Positions 1-5,148 of a stretch of 6,431 nt of DNA are shown here, piece after piece (position 1 is the stretch's first letter; the number at the start of each line of letters is the position of its first letter). Below the pieces are notes generated by a model. That model saw only the letters and a list, made by a program, of their open reading frames with translations. It had not been told where the DNA came from and did no database searches. This stretch comes from JBOGXB01 sp050694215 (GTDB taxonomy: Bacteria > Actinomycetota > CADDZG01 > WHSQ01): assembly GCA_050694215.1 (NCBI GenBank), contig JBOGXB010000092.1:1-6431 (forward strand), given 5' to 3'. The translations under genes were made by a program, and so were the position numbers.

Positions 1-321
1 GCGCGCCTCGACTGCATCGTCGGAGGCGCTTGGTGTTGCGTCGTCGAGCGGCTGGGCGAGGAAGTCAAGAATCACGAAGTGCTCGTCACCCGCCCATTCG
101 AGGATGCCGAGAAGGTCGCCGACCTCTATGTCGATCCCGGTCTCCTCCCGCACCTCTCGCCGCAGTGCGTCGGATAAGTATTCGCCCGCTTCCACCCGGC
201 CCCCGGGCACCGACCACAACCCCTTGTTCGGTTCCCGTCCGCGCCGCACCATGAGGAGCGAGTCGTCGTGGATCACGATCGCACCGACCGCGACGGCGGG
301 AGACAGGTTCTTCGTGCCCAC
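1..321 (-). CDS. Nudix hydrolase (C-terminus cut off by window edge)
   Basis: Nudix hydrolases cleave nucleoside diphosphates linked to another moiety, using a divalent metal held by the Nudix-box glutamates. The 107 visible residues start MGTKNLSPAVAVGAIVIHDD. They contain a perfect Nudix box at residues 41-63: G41, five residues, E47, seven residues, then R55-E56-V57-R58-E59-E60-T61-G62-I63. The preceding GLWSVPGG strand-loop is also typical. GTG at 321-319 is chosen because a TAG stop lies in frame four codons upstream; no Shine-Dalgarno is visible, but a TAGCCT -10 hexamer sits 6 bases away, so the mRNA is probably leaderless. The reading frame is still open at position 1, so the C-terminus is missing. 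Substrate cannot be told from this much sequence; ADP-ribose, oxidised nucleotide and pterin-triphosphate hydrolases all look alike here. The gene is divergent from the EamA permease. Confidence 0.93.
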   Translation of the reverse strand, partial: MGTKNLSPAVAVGAIVIHDDSLLMVRRGREPNKGLWSVPGGRVEAGEYLSDALRREVREETGIDIEVGDLLGILEWAGDEHFVILDFLAQPLDDATPSASDDAVEAR

Positions 322-326
322 GTGGC

Positions 327-332
327 TAGGCT
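327..332 (+). promoter_or_regulatory. -10 hexamer TAGGCT for the permease-folP operon
   Basis: TAGGCT matches the TANNNT -10 consensus common in actinobacteria. Eight bases separate it from the ATG at 341, which suggests a leaderless transcript; no Shine-Dalgarno precedes that ATG. It lies in a GGCTA direct repeat (324-328, 329-333) that forms the palindrome GGCTAGCC at 329-336. The -35 region is not recognisable. Confidence 0.5.
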
Positions 333-333
333 A
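328..333 (-). promoter_or_regulatory. -10 hexamer TAGCCT for the Nudix gene
   Basis: Read on the minus strand, TAGCCT fits the actinobacterial TANNNT -10 pattern. Six bases separate it from the GTG at 321, so the transcript would begin at or next to the start codon. No convincing -35 is seen; TTGCAG at 359-354 would give a 20-base spacer, which is long. It overlaps the opposing -10 by five bases. Confidence 0.5.
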
Positions 334-340
334 GCCGCCC

Positions 341-1240
341 ATGGGTAGCCCGCCTGCAACGACGCTGCCGCGACCGGCGACGCGCGACTTCGCCCTTCTG
401 TGGATGGGAGTGATCTCCGCGTCCGTGTCCGCGATTCTGATCCGCTACGCGGACGGGGCGGAGCCTCTTGCGATCTCGTTCTGGCGCTGCGCCGCCGGCG
501 CGATCGTCCTCCTTCCTTTCGCTCGAACAGGGCTCGGCGCTCTCGAGCCCGGCACCTTGAGGATGCCGGCGGTGGCCGGGGCCTTCCTGGCCGTGCACTT
601 CGCAAGCTGGATCACGTCGCTCGAGCTGACCACCGTTGCGTCGTCGGTCCTCCTGGTCTCGACCACTCCCATCTTCGTCGCGCTTGCCGCCTGGTTGCTC
701 CTCAAGGAGCGCGTGCAGGCCCGAGGTTGGGCCGGGGTTCTCGTCGCCTTCGCAGGGACCGTTCTGATCGCGGGAGCAGACCTGTCGGGCTCCTCGCTGG
801 ACGGGAACCTGCTGGCGCTGATCGGGGGCGCGACCTCGGGAGGCTACGTGCTAGCCGGGCGGCGAGCCCGGCAGGACATTGGGATCCTCGAATATGCCGT
901 GATCGCGTACGCGACCGCGGGGGCCCTGCTCCTGGGGTCATGCCTCATCGGAGGCGTCGCGCTGTGGGGCTTCGATGCGCGCACGTGGTGGGCCATTGCG
1001 GGGATCGTGATCGGCCCCCAGCTTCTAGGCCACACCTTCATCAATCTCGTCCTCAAGGACATCGACGTAACGACGGTCTCGGTTTCGATCATGGCCGAGC
1101 CCGTGATCGCGACGGTGCTGGCGTTCCTGCTTTTCGACGAGGTGCCGCCGGCGCTGCTGTACCCGGGCGGCGCGGCGATACTGGCCGGCATCTACCTCAC
1201 GTCGACGGCGCGCGAGCCGGAGCTGGAGGCACCATCGTGA
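341..1240 (+). CDS. EamA/DMT-superfamily permease (RhaT/YdcZ-like, 10 TM)
   Basis: An inner-membrane transporter or exporter of the drug/metabolite transporter superfamily, 299 residues, the normal size for the two-repeat form. The first EamA repeat covers about residues 17-145 and the second about 155-287, each with five hydrophobic spans. Each repeat ends in the family hallmark: TTPIFVALAAWLLLKERV (108-125), and AEPVIATVLAFLLFDEV (252-268) followed by PGGAAILAGIYL (275-286). The ATG at 341 follows a -10 hexamer by eight bases and has no Shine-Dalgarno, so leaderless translation is likely. The stop codon overlaps the GTG start of the FolP2-like gene (GTGA, 1237-1240), so the two are almost certainly co-translated. 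Substrate is unknown; members move amino acids, nucleotide derivatives, sugars and drugs, and this family is too broad to predict from sequence. Confidence 0.93.
   Translation: MGSPPATTLPRPATRDFALLWMGVISASVSAILIRYADGAEPLAISFWRCAAGAIVLLPFARTGLGALEPGTLRMPAVAGAFLAVHFASWITSLELTTVASSVLLVSTTPIFVALAAWLLLKERVQARGWAGVLVAFAGTVLIAGADLSGSSLDGNLLALIGGATSGGYVLAGRRARQDIGILEYAVIAYATAGALLLGSCLIGGVALWGFDARTWWAIAGIVIGPQLLGHTFINLVLKDIDVTTVSVSIMAEPVIATVLAFLLFDEVPPALLYPGGAAILAGIYLTSTAREPELEAPS
1225..1229 (+). promoter_or_regulatory. Shine-Dalgarno GGAGG fixing the folP start
   Basis: GGAGG lies inside the end of the permease gene, seven bases before GTG 1237. It supports the GTG in the GTGA overlap as the true start and coupled translation with the permease. 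Confidence 0.75.
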
Positions 1241-2091
1241 GGCTCGAGCTGGGAGAGCTCATCGGGTCCGGGCACTGCCTCGTGATGGGGGTCCTGAACC
1301 GGACGCCGGACTCCTTCTACGACGGCGGGAGGATCGAGCTCGACGACGCCACGGAGCACGGCTTGAGGCTCGTGGCGGAAGGAGCCGACCTCCTCGACGT
1401 CGGCGCGATCAAGGCCGGGCCCGGCGAGGAGGTGAGTCAGGACGAAGAGAGGAGCCGGCTCCTCCCCCTGGTCGAGGCCCTGGTGCGGGAGAGCGACGTG
1501 CCCATCGCGATCGAGACCGGACGCCCGCGGCTGGCCGCGGAGGCGCTCGAGCTCGGTGCGACGATGCTCAACGACGTCACCGGGCTCGCCGACGACGGCC
1601 TCGCCCGCGTGGCCGCAGAGCATCGAGCATGGCTGCTCCTGATGCACAACGGGGGGCAGATCCGGGGCCGGCCTCGTCACCCTCGCTACGAAGACGTCGT
1701 ATCCAGCGTGATCTCGTCGTGGCGAGAGATGGCCACGCGGGCGCACGCGAAAGGGGTGCCGCCGGACCGCATCGTGGTCGACCCGGGGATCGACTTCGGC
1801 AAGACCACGTTCCATTCGCTGGAGCTCCTCAGGCGGTTGCCCGAGCTGAGGGAAGCCGGGTGGCCCCTGCTCGTGGCACCGTCGCGCAAGGACGTGATCG
1901 GTGAGACGTTGGACCTTCCCGTTGAGGAGCGGTTGGAGGGGACCCTCGCCCTGGTCGCGCTGTGCGCTCGGGAGCGCGTCGACATCGCGCGCGTCCACGA
2001 CGTGGCCGCGGCGGCGCGGGTCGTCCGGATCATCGAGGCGGTCGACGGGCGGCGCCCCCCTGCGGCTCCCGTTCGTGGCCTTTGGGACTAG
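1237..2091 (+). CDS. folP2: Dihydropteroate synthase homologue, FolP2-like
   Basis: A 284-residue TIM-barrel protein of the dihydropteroate synthase family, whose classical members join p-aminobenzoate to 6-hydroxymethyl-dihydropterin diphosphate in folate synthesis. Conserved pieces are the first signature MGVLNRTPDSFYDGG (17-31), D54, LNDVTG (111-116), VDPGIDFGKT (181-190), SRK (216-218), RLEGTLA (232-238) and RVHDV (252-256). The pterin-site Asp of the usual I-D-T strand is Glu (E93). The substrate loop normally reading GESTRPGA is AIKAGPGE (57-64), so the usual Ser-Thr-Arg is Lys-Ala-Gly. NRTPDSFYD, KAGPGE and the C-terminal RPP..PVRGL match what I recall of mycobacterial FolP2 (Rv1207), a paralogue reported to lack synthase activity. 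FolP2-like is therefore the better call than housekeeping FolP; true enzymatic activity is uncertain. GTG 1237 is supported by a strong Shine-Dalgarno and the GTGA overlap. Confidence 0.88.
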   Translation: MRLELGELIGSGHCLVMGVLNRTPDSFYDGGRIELDDATEHGLRLVAEGADLLDVGAIKAGPGEEVSQDEERSRLLPLVEALVRESDVPIAIETGRPRLAAEALELGATMLNDVTGLADDGLARVAAEHRAWLLLMHNGGQIRGRPRHPRYEDVVSSVISSWREMATRAHAKGVPPDRIVVDPGIDFGKTTFHSLELLRRLPELREAGWPLLVAPSRKDVIGETLDLPVEERLEGTLALVALCARERVDIARVHDVAAAARVVRIIEAVDGRRPPAAPVRGLWD

Positions 2092-2150
2092 CCCTCGTCG
2101 GCGTCTGGCTCGCGGACTCGATCATCCACGTCACCTGCCCGTAGCGCTGA

Positions 2151-2156
2151 TATCTT
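2151..2156 (+). promoter_or_regulatory. -10 hexamer TATCTT for the response regulator-prepilin peptidase unit
   Basis: TATCTT lies in the 71-base gap after folP, six bases before the GTG at 2163. There is no Shine-Dalgarno, so the response regulator mRNA is probably leaderless. No clear -35 is present 16-19 bases upstream, and I see no terminator hairpin in the rest of the gap (2092-2150). Confidence 0.5.
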
Positions 2157-2162
2157 CCTGCC

Positions 2163-2531
2163 GTGGCCAAGACGATTCTCATAGTCGAAGACGAAGAAGC
2201 CGTCCGCGAGCTCGAGAAGTTCATCCTGGAGCAGCAGGGCTACGACGTCATGGAAGCTCGAGACGGGCTCGAGGGCCTAGCGAAGGCCGAGTTCAAGAGG
2301 CCCGACCTGATCCTTCTCGACCTGATGATGCCGGACGTCTCGGGAGGCCGCATGTACGACGAGATGAATGAACATCCGACGACCTCGGGCATCCCCATCG
2401 TCGTCGTCACCGGCAAGCCGGACGCCCATGAGATGTTCGACGACGAGATCGGACCCGACGACGTCATCATGAAACCGTTCGAGGCCGAGACACTGCTCGC
2501 TCGCATCCGCCATCACATCGGCGACCCGTAG
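2163..2531 (+). CDS. Single-domain response regulator (CheY/PleD-type receiver)
   Basis: A 122-residue protein that is one receiver domain with no output domain. Key residues are all present: acidic pair E9/D10, phospho-acceptor D53 in LLDLMMPD, switch threonine T83 in VVVTGK, and K104 in IMKPF. It should take a phosphoryl group from a histidine kinase and act by protein contact or as a phospho-relay intermediate. No kinase is in the window. GTG 2163 begins right at the first beta strand (AKTILIVEDEE), which fits the family; it follows a -10 hexamer by six bases. The prepilin peptidase frame opens four bases after the stop, so the two are probably one transcript, and a role in pilus or secretion control is a reasonable but unproven inference. 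Confidence 0.93.
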   Translation: MAKTILIVEDEEAVRELEKFILEQQGYDVMEARDGLEGLAKAEFKRPDLILLDLMMPDVSGGRMYDEMNEHPTTSGIPIVVVTGKPDAHEMFDDEIGPDDVIMKPFEAETLLARIRHHIGDP

Positions 2532-2535
2532 ACGT

Positions 2536-3357
2536 TTGACCTCACCCAATCTCGCGGCGGCGGCATCATCCGGGCCGGAAGAGACCGTGCTGATAGTGGC
2601 GGCGGCCATCCTGGGGCTCATCTTCGGTAGCTTCGCAACTGCCACCGCCTACCGGATCCCACGTCGGGAGCCCATAGCGAAGGGACGCAGCAGATGCCCG
2701 AGCTGCGGGAGCACGATCACCGCGATCGAGAACATTCCTGTCTTCAGCTATCTCTTCCTGCGCGGGAGGTGCCGCCACTGCGGAGAGCGCATCTCACCTC
2801 GCTATCCCGTGATCGAGCTGGTGACGGGGAGCCTGTTCGCTCTTGCCGGGTGGAAGTTCGGCCTGTCCGTCCTCGCGATGGTGTACGCGGGGTTCTTGTG
2901 GGTTCTTGTCGTGCTGACCGTGATCGACCTCGAGTTCAAGCTGCTTCCCAACCGGGTCGTGTATCCGGCGTTCGTCGCCGGCTGGTTGGGATTGGTGGCC
3001 GCAGCGCTCCTCGACGGGGAGGCGGAACGCTTGGTCGACGCCGCGATCGGCGCCTCTATCTTCGGAGGCTTCTTCTTCGTGGTGGCATTCATCGTGCCGC
3101 ACGGTATGGGTGGGGGAGACGTCAAGCTGGCCTTCGTCCTCGGTACGTTCCTGGGTTACCTGGGGGCCCCCGGTCTCGTCCTGGTGGGGATGTTCTTGTC
3201 GTTCTTGCTCGGCGGAGTCATCGGTGTCGTCGTGCTGCTCGCGACTGGGGGCAACCGCAAGATGCAGGTGCCTTTCGGGCCCTTTCTTGCGGTGGGGAGC
3301 GTCGCCGCGATCTTCGTGGGGCAGAAGTTCCTCGACGCCTACCTCGGCGCGATCTGA
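2536..3357 (+). CDS. pilD: Type IV prepilin peptidase / leader peptidase (PilD/GspO, A24 family)
   Basis: An inner-membrane aspartic protease that removes leader peptides from type IV pilins or pseudopilins and, in bifunctional members, N-methylates the new N-terminus. With TTG 2536 it is 273 residues. GSF (31-33) and YRIPR (39-43) are the family N-terminal motifs. Two Cys pairs, C54/C57 and C79/C82, bracket ENIPVFSYLFLRGRC and form the zinc/methylation domain; YPVIELVTG (90-98) follows. The catalytic aspartates are D131 in VIDLEFKLLPN and D195 in GMGGGDVKL. PFGPFLA (246-252) is the usual C-terminal motif, and about eight hydrophobic spans are present. The start is uncertain: TTG 2536 lies four bases after the previous stop, but GTG 2587 after GGAAGAG would give a 256-residue protein beginning MLIVAAAILGLIFGSF, closer to typical. 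No pilin or assembly ATPase genes are in the window, so its substrates are elsewhere. Confidence 0.92.
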   Translation: MTSPNLAAAASSGPEETVLIVAAAILGLIFGSFATATAYRIPRREPIAKGRSRCPSCGSTITAIENIPVFSYLFLRGRCRHCGERISPRYPVIELVTGSLFALAGWKFGLSVLAMVYAGFLWVLVVLTVIDLEFKLLPNRVVYPAFVAGWLGLVAAALLDGEAERLVDAAIGASIFGGFFFVVAFIVPHGMGGGDVKLAFVLGTFLGYLGAPGLVLVGMFLSFLLGGVIGVVVLLATGGNRKMQVPFGPFLAVGSVAAIFVGQKFLDAYLGAI

Positions 3358-3377
3358 ATCGGGAGAATCCGGCTCAG
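3354..3377. terminator. Weak imperfect hairpin across two convergent stop codons
   Basis: The prepilin peptidase and the minus-strand response regulator stop 16 bases apart. CTGA (3354-3357) pairs with TCAG (3374-3377), and CGG-A (3360-3364, one G bulged) pairs with TCCG (3368-3371) around a GAA loop; an unpaired AT/GC step separates the two stems. There is no T-tract on either side. It could pause both transcripts but is too weak to call a real terminator. Confidence 0.2.
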
Positions 3378-3835
3378 ACGCTGCGGACGCCGTAGCGGTC
3401 CAGCGAGGTCGCCCGCTCGATGGCTTTGAGCCGGCGCTCCTGACGCTCCTTCGGCCCCAGGTCGATGAGCTGGCGCACGAGCTCCGTGAGGTCGGCAGGC
3501 GAGAAGGGCTTGGTCAGGTGCGCATGGGCCCCGAGCTTCAGCGCCTCGAGAGCGTCCGCCGGGGCTCCGCGAGCGGACAGCACGACCACGGCGGGCCGGT
3601 CGATCCTGCTGCCACCGGCGAGCTCCCTCAGGACCTCGAACCCACTCGCTCCCGGCATCGTCAGGTCGAGGATGCAGGCGTCGTAATCGTCCGTTCGAAG
3701 CATCTCAAGGGCTTGTGTTCCGTCGATCGCCTCCGAGAACCCCAAACCCGCAAGACCGAGGTTGATCCCCACGATCGTACGGATGTCGTTCTCATCGTCG
3801 ACGACGAGAACCTGCCGGTCCTCCGCCGCGCTCAC
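3374..3835 (-). CDS. REC-only response regulator, coupled to the upstream REC-GGDEF-LuxR gene
   Basis: A 153-residue receiver protein. Residues 7-125 form the receiver domain with D13/D14 (VLVVDDEND), phospho-acceptor D57 (CILDLTMP), S87 (VVVLSARG) and K109 (HLTKPF). Residues 127-153 are a charged, arginine- and lysine-rich tail (starting LGPKERQERRLKAIE) with no recognised output domain; it may be a helix for protein contact. The start GTG 3835-3833 overlaps the stop of the preceding gene as GTGA and has AAAGGGG six bases upstream, so translation is coupled. The frame stays open to 4045, but that stretch lies inside the preceding gene and looks nothing like a protein domain. The pair probably forms a signalling module whose kinase is elsewhere. 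Confidence 0.92.
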   Translation of the reverse strand: MSAAEDRQVLVVDDENDIRTIVGINLGLAGLGFSEAIDGTQALEMLRTDDYDACILDLTMPGASGFEVLRELAGGSRIDRPAVVVLSARGAPADALEALKLGAHAHLTKPFSPADLTELVRQLIDLGPKERQERRLKAIERATSLDRYGVRSV

Positions 3836-4992
3836 CGCGAACCCCTTTGTGGAGTCACGGGCAGCCTGTACATCAGGTCCTTGAAGTTCATTCTGACGAA
3901 GTCTGCGAGACGGACCTCCGGCGAGATGTGGAGCTTGCGGCGTATGCGGGCCTTGTGACTCCTCACAGTGCCCCGGCTTATCCCCATTAGGCGAGCGATC
4001 TCGGGTTCGGTACGGCGGTGGGAGATGTGGGTGAGGAGATCCCATTCCCGGGAGGTCAGCTCCTCCGACAGTGCGACCGGGTTGAGTCCGTGCCTCCGGG
4101 GGTCATCGGCTCGCCATGAGCAGCCGCCTCCAGACTCCTTTGCGTGACCGAGTGCGATCTCGGCCCGGCCTACGAGGTCCTGAGCGCTGTGGCCACTGGA
4201 GGCTTCCGCGATCCCGATGGAAACGCTGGTGGGCAGGCCGCCGAAGGTGATGTTGCCGATCTCAGCGCGACATCGTTCTGCGGCCAGATAAGCGGTCGCG
4301 AGCTCGGTGTCCGGTAGCAAGGCGGCGAACTCGTCCTCACCGTAGCGGTAGACGGAGTCGGACGCGCGCAGGGTGGCCCGCAGGGTCGAGGCCATCTGCC
4401 GAAGGAGTTCATCCCCGGCGCGCGCGCCGTGCATCTTGTTGAACTGGTCGAACCGGTCGACGTCGACGATCATCGTGGACACGGGTATGCCGCTGCGCGA
4501 CGAGCGCGCAGCCTCCTGTGCCAACCTCGACTCGAAGATCTTCCGATCGGGAAGCTCGGTGAGTGGGTCGCTCGCGACCTCGAGACGCAGCTCCTCCTGG
4601 CGAGCTCGGATGCGGGCGAAGGCGGCAAGCCGCGCCGTCAGCTCTCGAGGCTCAACCGGCTTGGTGAGGTAGTCCACGGCGCCATGCTCCAGACCCTCTA
4701 TCTTCTCCTCCGTGGCCGACGGTGCCGACAGAAACACAACCGGTACGTCCGACGTACGAGGATCCCTGGACAGCGAGGCCACCACCTCGATTCCCTTCAT
4801 GTCCGGCAGCACGTTGTCGAGCACGATCACGTCGGGCGATTCCCGTAGCGCCAGGGCCAGGCCCTCGGTGCCGCTCGAGGCGAGCCGAACATCGAACACG
4901 TCGGAGAGGTGGAGGTCGGCCACCCTGCGCATGCCCGGATCGTCGTCGATTAGGAGCACCCGTGGCTTCGACGATGGACTTTCGTGCGTCAT
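3832..4992 (-). CDS. REC-GGDEF(GEDEF)-LuxR fusion response regulator
   Basis: A 386-residue three-domain regulator. The receiver (about 10-128) has D16/D17, phospho-acceptor D59 (VIVLDNVLPD), S89 and K111 (YLTKPVEP). The GGDEF domain (about 139-296) has DPLTELPDR, metal Asp D177, guanine-contact positions N185 and D194, and SIGIA (258-262). Its signature is YRYGEDEF, so the second Gly of GGDEF is Glu (E219); the inhibitory-site motif RxxD is kept as R209-A-S-D212 at the normal spacing. The C-terminus (about 309-370) is a LuxR/GerE helix-turn-helix starting LTSREWDLLTHI, with the recognition helix in GISRGTVRSHKARIRRKL (337-354). Diguanylate cyclase activity is doubtful; nucleotide-sensing DNA binding is plausible. 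ATG 4992 is chosen for its GAGGA site; GTG 5022 and ATG 5016 are in-frame alternatives. The stop overlaps the next gene. Confidence 0.93.
   Translation of the reverse strand: MTHESPSSKPRVLLIDDDPGMRRVADLHLSDVFDVRLASSGTEGLALALRESPDVIVLDNVLPDMKGIEVVASLSRDPRTSDVPVVFLSAPSATEEKIEGLEHGAVDYLTKPVEPRELTARLAAFARIRARQEELRLEVASDPLTELPDRKIFESRLAQEAARSSRSGIPVSTMIVDVDRFDQFNKMHGARAGDELLRQMASTLRATLRASDSVYRYGEDEFAALLPDTELATAYLAAERCRAEIGNITFGGLPTSVSIGIAEASSGHSAQDLVGRAEIALGHAKESGGGCSWRADDPRRHGLNPVALSEELTSREWDLLTHISHRRTEPEIARLMGISRGTVRSHKARIRRKLHISPEVRLADFVRMNFKDLMYRLPVTPQRGSR
3842..3848 (-). promoter_or_regulatory. Shine-Dalgarno-like AAAGGGG for the REC-only gene
   Basis: Read on the minus strand, AAAGGGG lies six bases before GTG 3835. 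It sits inside the end of the upstream gene and decides the GTG in the GTGA overlap as start, against longer upstream options. Confidence 0.55.
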
Positions 4993-4999
4993 GATCGTG

Positions 5000-5004
5000 T
5001 CCTC
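5000..5004 (-). promoter_or_regulatory. Shine-Dalgarno GAGGA for the REC-GGDEF-LuxR gene
   Basis: On the minus strand GAGGA lies seven bases before ATG 4992. It favours that start over the in-frame ATG 5016 and GTG 5022, which have no Shine-Dalgarno. Confidence 0.55.
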
Positions 5005-5023
5005 GGTCAGGGACATGAGCACA

Positions 5024-5029
5024 AAGATG
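5024..5029 (-). promoter_or_regulatory. Possible -10 hexamer CATCTT for the REC-GGDEF-LuxR operon
   Basis: CATCTT on the minus strand differs at its first base from the TATCTT used ahead of the response regulator at 2163. It would place the transcript start near 5016, giving either a leaderless ATG 5016 or a leader of about 24 bases carrying the GAGGA site before ATG 4992. No -35 is clear, so this is tentative. Confidence 0.3.
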
Positions 5030-5106
5030 ACTCAAACTCACCCCCAATGGAATGAGCCGAAATGACTATTCCCCCCAGCGCCTGGTTCGCTGTCGAGGGG
5101 GAAGAT

Positions 5107-5127
5107 CCCCAAGCGTCGGAGCTGGGG
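5107..5127. repeat. GC-rich imperfect inverted repeat upstream of the DUF5319 promoter
   Basis: CCCC-A(A)GC at 5107-5114 pairs with GCTGGGG at 5121-5127 around a six-base loop, seven pairs with one bulged A. It lies just upstream of the TACGAT -10, covering the expected -35 position, and inside the divergent intergenic region 4993-5148. It could be an operator or a transcript hairpin; nothing else recognisable was found in that region apart from the two -10 candidates. Confidence 0.35.
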
Positions 5128-5135
5128 TAGCCATT

Positions 5136-5141
5136 TACGAT
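5136..5141 (+). promoter_or_regulatory. -10 hexamer TACGAT for the DUF5319-parA unit
   Basis: TACGAT fits the TANNNT pattern and is seven bases before ATG 5149, predicting a leaderless transcript that begins at that ATG. It overlaps the alternative in-frame ATG at 5140, which could then not be on the mRNA. No -35 is recognisable. Confidence 0.5.
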
Positions 5142-5148
5142 GGCAGGC

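Noticed and set aside
400..1236. The folP reading frame stays open far upstream, through most of the permease gene.
   Set aside because: The translation there is arginine-rich and low in domain signal, the permease in the other frame is clearly real, and GTG 1237 has a strong Shine-Dalgarno and a GTGA overlap.
1192..1998. Long minus-strand open frame opposite folP.
   Set aside because: It is an antisense shadow produced by high GC content; the composition does not match any protein family and folP has all its motifs.
3110..3958. Plus-strand open frame crossing the prepilin peptidase end and the antisense of the response regulators.
   Set aside because: It spans two convergent real genes, is rich in Ser/Cys/Arg, and has no recognisable domain.
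3836..4045. In-frame upstream extension of the REC-only response regulator.
   Set aside because: It lies inside the LuxR domain coding region, has no domain-like sequence, and GTG 3835 has a Shine-Dalgarno-like site and a GTGA overlap.
5027..5076. Two copies of ATGACT, each followed by a run of five or six Cs, and a GGAAT/ATTCC inverted pair in the divergent intergenic region.
   Set aside because: The matching segments are very short and their spacing to the C runs differs, so chance is a sufficient explanation.
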